From: Silene conica
Lineage: Eukaryota > Streptophyta > Magnoliopsida > Caryophyllales > Caryophyllaceae
Reading direction: 5' to 3'
NCBI GenBank assembly: GCA_029255685.2
Contig: CM055319.2
Location: 22,476,247 to 22,540,246, forward strand
Length of the DNA: 64,000 nt
The notes under the pieces were generated by a model. It was not told the DNA's origin, searched no databases, and saw only the letters and a program-made list of their open reading frames with translations. Both the position numbers and the translations under genes were made by a program. This document shows, piece after piece, positions 36,141-48,839 of the stretch. Numbering within the stretch: the stretch's first letter is position 1; each line of letters begins with the position of its first letter.

Positions 36141-37800
36141 GGTACTTTATTTTCTTTAGCCTAAAAAGATTGTGGGAGGCTTGCATCAGTTTTCTTCGAG
36201 TCAAATTATTACTTATGTTTCAATGTTTTGGGTCTCTTTTGGTGACCACTACTCTAAGATTATCTGTCCCTTTTGTATCAGCTTGCAGTTGCAATTTTTC
36301 CCCAGAGATCAATGGGTCGTCTTATCCCCCTAATCTACGCATTCCAGAGGGTCGTCAAGAAACACCAGAGGCTTGCGCAGAACCTGGATTTTACCACCTT
36401 GACTCCTTGAGGTTCATGTTATATTTTGTATTTCAGCTTTTATAAAAGAAAATTAAGTTTTGATTTAGTTTGATAATTTTATTTTTTATTATCATACGAG
36501 TATTTTCTCATTGCATTTGAGGTGTGTTTTATTCAATGACCGTTCTAATGAGTGTGGTTAGCTCTGCCTATTCCAAATTATTTGTGGGATTAAGTGTTTT
36601 TTTTAAAAAAATATTTTATCTCTGTTGCTTCTTGTCGTTGTCTTAGTTGTTACTCGATCAGTTCAGATTTCAGACATATTCTTCTTTTTTGTATTCTTTG
36701 CATATGCTCCCATCTGTACACGTTTACTATACTTTCAGAATTTAGACATGCTCCTCTTCTGTTTTCTTTTTTACCTGATTTTTTTATAGTTAATGTGTTG
36801 AAGGAAGGAGGTTTGGTTATGTGTTGAAGGCAATTTGGAAAGGTTAGTTTATGCTTTTACCTCTTGTCAACTTGATGTTTAGATAACCTTAGTCATAAGT
36901 TTATGTCTATTAGAAGCAGGCTGACTATCTAGTGCCAACAACATATATATTTATATGATTGAACTTGTTGTCTATTATAGATAGTCAGCCTGTCCTGTTG
37001 TAAATAGTGTAAGAGCCGCGTATAAGCAGCACTTTAGGCTGGTCTTTGTACTTGTGTTCTTGTTTTCCTTGTTGTATCCCCCTATGATGATATAAGGCAC
37101 CCCTTATAGAGTGATTGTTGGCGAAGCTGCATTTTCTATGTAAAGATGAATTTCTATACGAGGGTTTGTAAATGACCAACTTGTTGAACCTTTCTAAATG
37201 CGGGTGCATATATGAACTCTTATTTTATATGCGTCACGCGTAACCTTTTGATGTCCTGAATGAATGTTATGAGTAAAGCGTCTCTTATGACAAGATGAAT
37301 CACCAAGGATTGTGTTGTTCGGCTTATTATGACCTTTTGTTGCAGTATTTCGAAGTGTACTGACGTCATTTTTGTTGGTTAGGATGCGTCATTTTTCAAT
37401 AACTAACCACCACTTGTTTGTTCAGCTATATGGTAATATAGCTAGGGTTGGTGAGTTGGTGAGTTGGTGAATCTTAATTCTGTTAGTTATCGTTTATTAT
37501 TTGACATTTTTCATTCTCGTATTGGCGTAGGTAAAAAAATAATAAGACGGTTGAAGGCAATCAAAATTTCAAGAGAAGCACGAAGAGAAATGACAAACGA
37601 TCTATCAATATGGACTTGTCGTTTGTATTCGTAAGGGGTGGTGGTGTATTTTGTGATCATGAAATATTAGCTTATTATGTTACCGAAAACATGAATTATA
37701 TTGGAAATATGTATATCTGATCACATTGATTTTTGTTATAAAATAGAAGAAGTTATTTTTGCTTCCATTTGTTATAATAGCTGGACGAATCGACATTTCT
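36141..37800. other. Interior of the CACTA element, no identified gene
   Basis: AT-rich. A 32-codon frame at 36312-36410 begins with ATG but matches nothing recognised. The segment could be intron or 3' flank of the captured gene. No transposase remnant was seen. Confidence 0.5.
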
Positions 37801-38254
37801 AGCTTGGACAAAAGGCATGGCCTTTGGCTACGGTTGTGCAACCATAGCGTTAAATGAACTTACGGCTACGGTGATTAATTACTAACCGTAGCCTTAAATT
37901 GACTTCTGGCAATGGTTATTTATTATTAACCGTAACAAAAAAAGGATTTATGGCTACGGTTATTAATTGCTAACCGTAACAAAAAAAAAGGATTTACGGC
38001 TACGGTTATTAATTATTAACCATAACTAAAATGGACTTATGGCTACGGTTATTAATTACTAACCGCAGCAAACATGGACTTATGGCTACAGTTCTTAATT
38101 AATAACCGTAGCAAAAAATGGACTTATGGCTACGGTTGACAACCGTAGCCATTTCTCTACTACCTAAGGCTACCCCCTGATTTGCTACGGTTGCACAACC
38201 GTAGCCATATGCCTTTTTTAACCGTGGCCGTATGTCATTTTTGTACTAGTGGGA

Positions 38255-41200
38255 GATATAATATTCATATTGTATTTTGGACCTAAATTTCATAAGTTTA
38301 TATTGTATAAGGCAAGTGGCTAGAAGTCCATATGAAAGCTAGTGGCCAGAAGTTCACAGCTGCGATTTTGATACGCATTTGAGTTTTAAATGAATAAAAC
38401 GGTTTTATTCAAGGGAAATTATTTCTAAATTGATTATTGTTCACCTGAAGTTGAACAGTATAATGAGATTTGAAAGTAGATCCATTCCTGGTAGTGAATG
38501 TGACATCTCATAAAGACTCTACCGGTGACAGAGATCGAGAACATGTGACAATAATAAGGTTAATGGACAATAATAAGCTTAATGATGTGGCCTTATTGAG
38601 GCTAAGAATTGAGGCATTTGATGAGCCAAGCTAAGTAAAGAAACTTTAATTGAGTTTCATGATGTGGTTTTAATTATTGAGCCTAAGAAGAATTTTGAGC
38701 CAAAATTCATTTCATTTAAAGTAATGAAAGTATCTCATATATGCTCGAAGTTTGATACGAGAAAGGATAAATTATGTATGGGTTGAAAATTTTTGACATT
38801 CACACTATGGTCTGAAGTTCATAGCGTTTGAAAATAATGAAATTATGGCTCGAATTTCATAAGTATTTACGTATATAGAATTATGACGGGAAGTTCATAA
38901 TGTTTACAAATATTAAAACTGTGGCCTGAAGTTCACAGTGTTTGCAATTTAGTTTTGTATACGGTGATACATTTTGAGTACTAAAACAAAAATAAAGTCA
39001 GGGTTTATTCATGAATGTCACAAAATCATCAATTATGACATATGAGATTTAGTAATGATGGAATATACTTTTTATTTCACTCATATAATATTGTAGTCTT
39101 GAAGACACAATATCGTGAAAAAAAAAATTTGTTTTGAGTGAAATTATTATTTAATTGAGAGTAAATTATGTCAACGGTAGTCCTTATATATAAGGACGTG
39201 GTGTGTTTATTTTGAAACACTTATATTCCCATCAAAAGTGAATATTTATTACACTCTTGAAAGAAAGGAGATAATGTGATACTCATATGGTATTATGAGG
39301 TAAATTGTCGAAAACTACAACTAATTTTGAAGTTGTTGGGATCTCTGTGGTTAAGAGAATAGTTGCTTTGTAAGTTAAATTATGATCAATTTACATATAT
39401 AATTATCATGTTATACAACACATTGAAAGGATGTGATAAACATGGGTGTCATCATTGTATATGTTGACGATTATAATTATTGGTCATTTGAGAAAACTCA
39501 AAGAGAAATATATTTCCTATTGGAATATTGATGAGTCTTGCCTACATATATGAGACACTTATTGTGTCATTTGTCACATCAATTATCAGGTTGAATAAAG
39601 TATTGCTAACAACAAATTTCGCATGAGAAATATAGTCAACTTGGGGTGGCGTGTGATAAGTGAAATTATTGAGACACAGCCGATTCTTATTAAAGTTTGC
39701 CATAAATTAATTGTGGGCAACTTAGAAAGTTGACATGAAATAATTCAGATGTGACATATTAAGGCCATCCGAGTTCTTATTTTACCCGTTTCGATAAAGC
39801 TGAAGTTTATCCTAAGGAAAATATAAGTGCTGAAACTCTCTCATGTAACTTTTTAAAAGCAAGACATTACACGGAGATTGGATACATTTTGATATTGGAG
39901 ATCTAACGACTACTTGGAGTGTAATAAAGAACTTACAGGTAAATTAATGGATTGACACTATATTAAGGGGCTTGTAGCCACATAATGATTTTTTCTAAGT
40001 AGTTATTGTATGGTAATCACAGCTTATTATATGAAATCGTTAGTCTCCAAATTGGACATTGTGATTCAGCACATTTAAAATCCAACTGCATTATATGGTT
40101 GTTGTACAAAAAATGCTTACATAAATTCTCATTGGTGATATGAGAAATTAAGGTCTAAAGTGGTTATGGTTTTTACCACCTTTGGGGGAGAATGATAAGG
40201 AAAAGCTGGTAAAAACAAACAAGTATATTATCCCCAACTGGACATGATGTTCAGCGGCTTGTTTTGAATATGAAATACATCACATAGAGGTTCATGGAAT
40301 TAAAAATGATGGTATTCATTTAATAATGAAGATGTATTAATAATACCAGTTTGATTATCTTATCAAAAATGTGATATGTTCATACAATGAAATCTATGAT
40401 TTAATTACAGACAGATAGCCATTTATGTGGTATAGCGAGCTATAAATTAGTCATAGAAAGTTGGTGTAACGAAAATTAGATTCTTGCCAGTTTGAACAAC
40501 AAACACACAAGAAAGGTAGTGTGAAAGTCATATCGATTCAAATATTTTAAGTAATTAGAAAATGGCAAGCATGAGCAGTTGGTACTCTTACAGAGTAAAG
40601 AAGTTCGGATGTCCCGGAAGTGACATAGATATCTGAATGATAATAGATGGCCTATATAGAGAAATGGTACCGTATATATTTAGATATCACTAATTCAGTA
40701 CTGACAATATCACGAGATATTGAAATTATATCGATATGGTTAAGAAACCGATATGCAATTGCGCGTGGAGTTTAATGGACTAGATAATGGGGATATTATA
40801 AATAAGTCCAATTTTATTGTCGATACATATCAATAATTATGAATGAGCTCATGGACTGGAAGTCCACTTATTGACCGGAAGTCAATTTTAAGTTATGAAT
40901 GTTAGGAAACAAAACTGTACAGTTTGCATTATCGAGTCATCATCATGTAGATTTCGAGATTTAGTTCATCATTGCATTTAGTTTTAATATTTACATTATT
41001 ATTTGTTTTAGAATGTTGAATAGAATCGGTTACATATCATATGCATGTGCGTGATTAATTATATTGTTATTATTTGATATATATTTAAAAAGGAGAAATA
41101 TTATCTTATGAGATACTCCAACGAGAATAACTCCTTATAGGAGCCTCTTATAAAATGATCATCAAATGGTGATGTTTTATAAATTGAGTTTTGGGAACTC

Positions 41201-41500
41201 AGGATTATATAGAAACCTCTACGACACGATTGAAAGGTTATCGTGACTATTTCCAAAATGGAAAACTTCAAACTCATGTAGAGTTAATTCAAGGAAATTA
41301 TTATTGTGTCAAACTGAAGTTTGAGTATATGAGAATAATGATTTAAATGAGCTTCATGCTAAACATTTGAAATTAGTTTATGGTCCAGAAGTACCATAAC
41401 AGTTGGAAAATATTGTAGTCAAAGTCTACAATGTGGATGTCAATCAATACATATATGGTTTAGCAAAGAAAATAGTTCAAATGTATTGGGTGATTTATTC
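38255..41500 (+). other. Internal region of the copia-type element, almost without coding capacity
   Basis: Stops occur in all frames. The one pol-like trace is GTATATGTTGACGAT at 39457-39471, which reads VYVDD, the catalytic word of copia reverse transcriptase, in a suitable hydrophobic context (VIIVYVDDYN), but flanking similarity is weak. Repeated CCTGAAGTTCA words tie this part to the tandem array at 33580. Confidence 0.4.
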
Positions 41501-41547
41501 AATGATTATCGTTTTGATTCTCCTTAATATGAGGAATTAAGGAATGA

Positions 41548-42126
41548 TGGCTACACTCTTTTTCCCTTCGACTAGGTTTTTGTCCCAACGGGTTTTTCCT
41601 AGCAAGGTTTTTAACGAGGTAGCAATATAAGCGCATTATTACGCTATTGTCATGATCGTCATTATTGTTGGAGATGACAATTATTTTCGACATATAATGT
41701 TAAGTCGTTTTTGTGGAGAAGTTGAATCATTATTGCGGAAGTATTAACTGAAATGAAGATCCAAGATTTGTAATGAAATGATTATATCCAGAGTGTGAGT
41801 TATCAAAGAAATGTGATATCGAAACTGTCATGGATTTCTATTGACCGGAGATTCAAGTCTATTAACTACAATGGGTATTACTTCAACGATCGAGAAGTTA
41901 TATCAAAGCATGGATCATTTCAAGATTTATCAAGTTATGTCATCATCAGGGGGAGTAACACGCGCTGTACTCTTTTTCCTTAGCTATGGTTTTGTCCCAC
42001 TGAGTTTTCCATAGAAAGGTTTTAACGAGGCAGTTTTGCTATGTGTGTTTGAAGATTAGTGTACTCTTTTCCTTAACTAGTGTTTTTCCCACGAGGTTTT
42101 TCTAGGAAGGTTTTTAACGAGGCATC
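41548..42126 (+). repeat. Three copies of a conserved copia 3'-end phrase
   Basis: Copies at about 41552-41622, 41968-42032 and 42061-42123. Each runs CTCTTTTTCC..., a TAGG/TAGT word, GTTTTTGTCCCA, GGGTTTTTCCTAG, and AAGGTTTTTAACGAGGCA. The phrase is widespread just upstream of the 3' LTR of plant copia elements, normally as one or two copies. Here the last copy ends about 30 bp from the 3' LTR. Confidence 0.8.
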
Positions 42127-42155
42127 TTCTTCAGTGATGGACATCCAAGGGGGAG

Positions 42156-42335
42156 TGTTATGAAATATTATAGTATAATATTATATGGATGTCCATATCT
42201 TATAATATCTTAGAGTGTTTTATCTTATGGAAACTCTACCTCATTGTATATGTATATATACTCCTCGTAATGGAATGTGAACATACTTTTGTCTCTCTTA
42301 CTTTCTCTCTACAATTCTCCCGTCTTTATTTCACA
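42156..42335 (+). repeat. 3' LTR of the copia-type element
   Basis: TGTTATGAAATATT to TTTATTTCACA. Preceded by the purine run AAGGGGGAG. The stretch 42336-42610 to the next LTR is AT-rich and empty. Confidence 0.88.
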
Positions 42336-42610
42336 ACAAATAGCTATTTATTTATATTTGATTTTAGATTTTAGTCATAATTATTGGTACCATACTCATA
42401 TCGAAATAATTATAAGAATTGAAGTTATACTATTATTAAATTATCTCTTTAAACCAAACAATGTGTGTCTTCACAAATTTTTATTTCAAACCGAAGAATT
42501 GGTCTCAAATGTTAAGACAGGTCAAGTAAAACCCAAATTTGCATACCACTAATCCATCTAAATAAAATAAGGGGTCTTTATTTTATACTCCTTAGGTTTC
42601 TCTCATTTCT

Positions 42611-45354
42611 TGTAAAACCCCTCGTCGCAGCGGAAAATAAAACATTCAAACATGCCAAAATTTACGCGAAATTTAAACTTTAACATGCATGATAAACGAG
42701 GTGAATTAGAAACAGGCTATACAAACTGAAATAAGCGAAACATAAATAAGTATATGTCTAAGTACGAAAAGTATAAATACAAAACAGCCTGGGATGACAC
42801 ATCCCTACAGGCACTCAAGTATAAATCCAAAACATCTAGGTCTAGCTAACGATATAAATGGTAAGTCATCGATGAAAGGATCATCGCTCGCTAGCCTCCT
42901 CTAACCCACCATCAACCTGTCATGTACCTACATACATGAAAAACATGTACGCCACAATCAGTGGGGAGTGACTAGAGTTCTCCTAGCCACTTATTGTTAA
43001 CGACGCGTAACACATAAAGCATCCAACATACTCCAACATTTATAACATGTGAAGCATATATATCAATATCTCAACTTTCATATCAACATGCAATATCATG
43101 CAAAGGCTCTTAACTAACTTCGGAAACTATTTGAAATGAGAGCCGGTCTGTCTTCCGGTTGCCCGGCCAGGGGGTCTTTCAATCCAAACCATTTACGAAA
43201 CCAGACTAAGAGTCGTCCAATGCCTTGAACGAACAGTTCTAAGATAAGCAACACTCTATATAAACACAATCAATCAGCAACATCTGACATTGTACCCCTC
43301 CTCAGGCAAGCAGATGCAATCAGCAGTATCTAGAACCTACCCCAACTCAGGCAAGAACTAAACACAATCAGCAGTGTCCAAGTCACACCCCAACTCAGGT
43401 AAACTTGGTACACAAATCAGCAAGCATACACCCGTAGCCGCAACTCAGGCACGGATGGATACCAATCAGCTAATAATGGTTCATAACACAACTCAGTCAG
43501 AACCATTACCCTTCGTAGTGAAATCGGGATTCCAACTCAGACCCAACCCACTACGGTCAAACAAACTCACAGTAGGACAGAGGTCGCAACTCAGACATAT
43601 TCCTACCGCATCATCCATACACGAGACGGTCCGTACGTCGCAACTCAGACTAGGTTGTCACGCCACAAACACTCATATGTCAAACTAGAGGATCGCAACT
43701 CAGATCATACTTTGACATGCATCAAACATCAGTACATATCGTCTCAGACATATCGTACTACAACCAAGTCCTTAGTCCTAACTTATAGACCTCTAAGAAC
43801 ACTTAATTGACCCCGGGAACTAAGTTGAGGGAGAGCCGGTTTCCCTTTCGGTTACCCGACCGGGGGGGTCTCTATCCTCTCTCCATTCCCGAACCCAATA
43901 TAGTGCCGCCCGAACCTCGGGGACTTTAAACACACGTACATACACATGTAAGAGAAGACCAAGTTCGATAACAACCATGAACAACCTAAGACTTTCTTCT
44001 ACAAGTCTAAGGGTTTCCTATTCAACTAACTAGGTTCACTAAGTCTCATAAGAAACCTAAGAAATTGATTAGCTTAAGATAAGAAATAAACATGCTAAAA
44101 CATTACTTACAACAATACCCATTACCATTAAGAATTAACTAGCCTTGAACAAGTAACTAGCCACTTTACTAAATCTTACCTAGCTCAAATATACATTTAA
44201 AACTAAGTATATACATCACTAAACGTCACTTAAACATCCTAAAATCAATTGGGAAACAAGCCCCCAAAACAGCTCGAAAAACAATTAAACAAGCAAAAGC
44301 TACATCGGTTTTTTGCGCAGCCTGCGCAAGAGGGTGAGCAGCTGCGCCTGGGCTGCGCAGCTTGCACCCAAGCACGGGCCAGGTCTGTTCATACACATTT
44401 CCTGCATTTCGCCAATTCAATCAATCCTTCGACAAACACTTCTAAACCATGATTTCTAGTATAAAACCTATACTATCAGCATATAACAACCCATAACAAT
44501 CCCAAGTGTATCTCATATATCATCTTTGAACAAAATCAAGCATTTAAACAAGTATAACAACAACAATCCCAAATTATACCGATCTCCATGTAAACTCACA
44601 AATTCCACTTAAACCATGAATTCAACACAATTCTTCCACAATAACATCATAAGAAGCATAAAGAAGATAAAAGCAAGCCTAAACACGTTCCTAAACACAA
44701 GAATTCATCAAAAATCACAACAAGCATGCTACTTTAATAATTTAGGTCGAGGTACTCATAATAGTCACCTTTAAGCGGTTTATGCTCCAAAGTCTTCTTC
44801 AATAACGCAAGAGTCGACCTCGGGATCCTCTAATCCAACTCCTACAACAATAAAAATGGAAATTAAGAGCTAGAAACAGAATTGGGTCAAAACAGCCCAA
44901 AAATGAAAGTGAACAAAACTGAAATTGAAAGAGATAGAAAGATTGCAAATCTCGAGAGGATTCCGAAAATGTAAAATTTACCTTGATACGAGTTCGGGAA
45001 GGGGTCGAGACTATGATTTGAAGCTTGAAGAAAAGAGGAACAATGAAGTTTTTCTTTTAACAGTGGAATGTGTTTGTGAAATGAGGATGTCGATGGAGAG
45101 GAGGGTTTATGTAGGGTTTAGGTTGTCCTTTTTTGCTTTTACTTGAGTCGGGTTTATTTGATTTGTGATACGGACTCAAGTCGGGAAATGAAATGCCAAG
45201 TGAACAACATCTTAAGAATCAAAAATATTCTTAAGACGGAACTTATCGGAAAAACTTAAAATAAAACTTACGATTTATTATTAAAATAATATTATATTCC
45301 GGAAAATACTTTAAAATCATTAAAATATTATTTACGAAAATAAGGGATGTTACA
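42611..45354 (-). repeat. 3' LTR of the outer Tekay/Del-type gypsy element
   Basis: 2744 bp from TGTAAAACCCCTCGTCG to GGGATGTTACA. Integrase of the same element starts right after it at 45423, and the purine-rich AGTTGGGGTGA lies between. Inside are two copies of a GAGAGCCGGT...CGGTTRCCCG phrase (43138 and 43830), a CAACTCAG array between them (43300-43710), and a GC-rich TGCGCA cluster at 44311-44365. The partner LTR is outside the window. Confidence 0.75.
43300..43710. repeat. Degenerate tandem repeat with CAACTCAG, about 50-bp period
   Basis: Eight CAACTCAG words, plus a weaker CCTCAGGCAAG word at 43304, occur at roughly 40-60-bp steps from 43304 to 43696. Early units also share ATCAGCA. 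Units are too diverged for a clean consensus by eye. Confidence 0.65.
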
Positions 45355-45422
45355 ATCACCCCAACTTTCAAAACGTTTCGTCCTCGAAACTTGAACGAGG
45401 ATAAATCTAAGTAAACTATACC

Positions 45423-46504
45423 TCAATCGAAAAGAGAAGGATGCGTAGCGCGCATCGAAGCTTCTGTCTCCCAAGTCTGCTCCTCAACGTCGCCACAACG
45501 CCATAGGATCTTCACCAGGGGCACTACCCTGCTCCTAAGCTTCCGGTCCTGACGATCCAAAATATTCACTGGACGCTCTTCGAACGCAAGGTTCGACTCT
45601 AGGTTGTCGATCTCTCTCTGATGCACGTGACTAGGGTCACTGACGTACTTGCGGAGCTGTGAAACATGAAAGACGCTATGAACCTTGCCCAAACTCGGAG
45701 GCAAGTCCAATCTGTAAGCAGCAGCACCAATCCTCTTCAAGATCTCGAACGACCCAATGTACTTAGGGCTCAATTTGCCGTTGACACCAAATCTGTTGAC
45801 GCCCTACATCGGAGAAACTTGAAGAAACACTCTCTCACCAGCCTCAAACTCAAGTGTTCTTCGACGAACGTCTACATAGAATTTATGCCAGTCCTGAGCG
45901 GCCTTCATCCTACCTCTGATAAGCTAAACGTGATTAATAGTCGCAGCCAACTGGTCAGGTCCTAAATCAAGAACGTCGCTCGACTGATCCCAACAGATCG
46001 GGCTTCGGCACTTCCTACCATAAAGCGCCTCATATGGAGCCATCCCGATCGACGAGTGATAACTATTGTTGTACGAGAACTCGACCAACGGTAGATTTTG
46101 TTCTCAAGAAGTCTGAAAATCAAGTGCACAAGCACGCAATAGGTCCTCTAAAGTCTGAATAGTCCTCTCTAATTGTCCATCAAACGCAGCATGGAACACT
46201 ATACTCATCAAAAGTCGGCTACCCATGGCCTCCTGAAGAGCTTTCCAGAATCTCGAACAGAAACGCGGATCCCTGTCTGAAACAATTTCTCTCGGGACAC
46301 CATGGTATCGAACGATCTCTGCAGTGTAGGCCTTAGCAAGGCGATCCATATCCCAAGTCTTACGAATAGGTATAAACCTAGCACATTTGGTCAATCTGCC
46401 GACCACTACCCAAATAGCATCCTTACCGCCAACGGTCTTAGGTAGAGCGGTCACGAAGTCCATCGAAATACACTCCCATTTCCACTAAGGAACATGGAGC
46501 GGCT
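45423..46504 (-). pseudogene. Integrase core and chromodomain-type tail of the outer Tekay element (left half)
   Basis: The core reads MDFVTALPKT, VVVGRLTKCARFIP, IVSDRDPRFCSRFW and LERTIQTLEDLLRA. The C-terminal part has [36 protein letters not shown] and a [16 protein letters not shown] block, the chromodomain-like tail of Tekay/Del chromoviruses. The frame is broken near 45780-46100 and by a TAG just before WKWEC. The zinc-binding half of the same integrase lies at 57172-57490 beyond the inserted element; the two sides join across the GTAGC duplicate. Confidence 0.85.
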
Positions 46505-46509
46505 GTAGC

Positions 46510-47428
46510 TGTAACACCTCCATTTATTTAGAGACCTGGTCCGGGACTCCTCAAATAACCAAGGGTGTTACCATCTCGAATAACCGAGGTAGTAGATAAC
46601 AAATCGAAGAACGCAGTACTTTATTGAGTAATTTAAATGTTAAAACAGAAAGTCTCAAAGTATTACAACTCTCTTACAAAATAAAACAACAGTCCAGACT
46701 AGGTGAAAGACTAGATAACGAGAGCTGGCACTAGATAGGTCTGGTTCATAGCCTCTCCTCCCTTCCAGCTCCCATGAGTCTAAAACCTGTCATTCTGCTC
46801 CCCAATAAATTGGATCAACGCAGACACATACAAACAAACAAACAGTGTCAACACGAGGTTGAGTAGGTAATATAATCAAGACATGAAATAACACAATACA
46901 AATTTCCTCCATCTCCTCAATAATCACTTCTCCACTTCACCTCCAACACACCACACCTCCCATGACCATATCACAAGTCCCTTATCACAAGACCCATATC
47001 ACAAGACCCATTTCACAAGCCCCGTTCTCCACGATAATCAATACTAATCAATAAATCACAATACATCCATGATTAAATATATCAATCATATAATGAGTGA
47101 CCTCATGCCATAACACAACCACAGACATAAATATCCCCTACCTCAAATCTGTAGAAAGACAGTGGCAAACGAACAACTGCTACTAGAAGTGTTCCACGCG
47201 GAAATTGCCACCTAAACATATATTATATAACGAATTAAAATACTTCCCAGAGCCCTTCTATTTTACTTACACTTACCATAAATGGTAACTTTCTAAAAGC
47301 GGAAAGCTTCCCAAAGCGGAAACTTCCCAAGAAGGAAATTTCTTAAAAAGGAAACTCCAAATAAATTTCCCGACTAAACATTACACTAATACCAAAAACA
47401 TAAAACTAACAATAATAATAAAAGCAAT

Positions 47429-47523
<95 letters not shown>

Positions 47524-48766
47524 AAACACCTAAAACAAACACCAAAACAACCCTTCATCACGACCTCTAACCCGCGTAACAAACAACCCTTTCACCACCG
47601 TGACACGCCCCAACTACCACTAACAACCACCGACACCTGTACCTAGAACGACCCTCTATCACCGCAACCACCATCAGCCCCTTCGTCCACCACCGTCGTG
47701 ATGAACCAGGGCCCAAACCAGGCCTGGTCCATCACCCAACCCCCTGACCAGACTGAAACACGTACCCATCGACAACCCTTACAACCCCCGACACTACCCG
47801 ACTCTGCCACCAAAACCACCCTTGCCACCAGACCCTTAAAGCACGGTGGTAACACCGTGTTGACCTCCCCCGAGTCAACGGTGTTACCACCCCCAAGCAC
47901 CCCTGTACACGAATAGATTAACAACAGCAAGATAGCAACAAAACAACACCCCTGACTACCCTAACGAAACACCCTATTCCACCACGACCAACCACCACTA
48001 TCCACCGTGACTTCTACCCCTCGCATCACCCAACTACCACCTGTTTAACACGCAAAGACTCATAAAAATAACACACAGACCCATCTAAAAAAACGCATTA
48101 GAAAATGCTACTGAAAACTCATATAAAACGCATCCTAGCAACTCCTCCCCAGACACCGTGTTAAGCACCCTCAAAGACGGTCTCCGACAGCCAACAACCC
48201 TTAACTAGTGGTCTACATATGTTCACTATACGACTTAGTGCAAAATTATGCAAAGACAACAAGGATTAGCCGTGCTATACTCATATAAACATGTGACGAA
48301 AACTATAAAATAAACAGGGATTATCAGCGTTGTGGTGAGCATACCAGATTCACGGCCAATTCGAACCACCCTAAGCTAGCATACAACCACCGTGAGCGGC
48401 TCCTTAGTCTTCTCTGATGTGACGGCTATGGTTTAGTGTAGATGTATTTGTGTTTGTGTAGGGTTTAGGGTATGCAAACCTAATCTATATATGACGGCAG
48501 ACCAAGCTTCTTGTTCGCTGTTCTTAAGAACTCAGAATGGGCTGTTCTTATTATCACGCAAAACGAGGCCCAATGGCGAGATACTACAGGTCATAGGTTC
48601 GAGCCTCACTAGCACCATACTACTATTATCATTATTTGAGGGCTTAGATCCCCAAATCGAATCCCACAAGGCCTACTATGCATACAATTATTCGAATGCT
48701 CATAAGTTTATTTAACGAACGACCCGTAACAATTATATAAATTAAATAATAATACGGGTTATTACA
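46510..48766 (-). repeat. Left (3') LTR of the inner Tekay element
   Basis: 2257 bp. Contains an AAC then AAT microsatellite at about 47428-47521. At 46629-46630 it keeps the single TA that is the empty site of the MITE found in the right LTR. A polypurine tract (GGGGAAAGAC on the minus strand) adjoins at 48767-48776. Confidence 0.93.
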
Positions 48767-48839
48767 GTCTTTCCCCGTTAAAATGAACTTCGTGCCGAAG
48801 TTCACCCACTCATATCGTCAACAACCATACTCACAACAC

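Larger units (their letters stand above)
34083..38251. mobile_element. Non-autonomous CACTA (En/Spm) element
   Basis: Starts CACTGGTAGAAAAAAGACAT and ends, read inversely, CACTAGTACAAAAATGACAT, with the 3-bp duplication GGA at 34080-34082 and 38252-38254. Subterminal regions (34120-34320 and 37815-38225) carry many GGCTACGGTT...AACCGTAGCC hairpins, as expected for transposase binding sites. No TNP1 or TNP2 transposase frame is present. The middle holds host-derived pieces, including likely MADS-box exons. Confidence 0.9.
32814..42335 (+). mobile_element. Ty1/copia-type element, non-autonomous, split by a CACTA insertion
   Basis: LTRs of 180 bp (32814-32993 and 42156-42335) differ at only about three or four bases plus two small indels. 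A leader GTTATCAGCACGAG follows the 5' LTR, and a polypurine tract AAGGGGGAG precedes the 3' LTR (42147-42155). Without the CACTA element the internal part is about 5.0 kb, yet no frame over about 65 codons looks like gag or pol; only a VYVDD-like trace is seen. No matching 5-bp duplication was found: TATAG on the left, ACAAA on the right. Confidence 0.8.

Noticed and set aside
36312..36410. A 32-aa ORF in the CACTA element
   Set aside because: Short, no known match. It may be part of a captured transcript, but nothing supports translation.
48491..48715. A 74-aa ORF, repeated almost identically at 56896-57120
   Set aside because: Both copies lie at the same place in the two LTRs of one element. 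The similarity comes from LTR identity, not selection.
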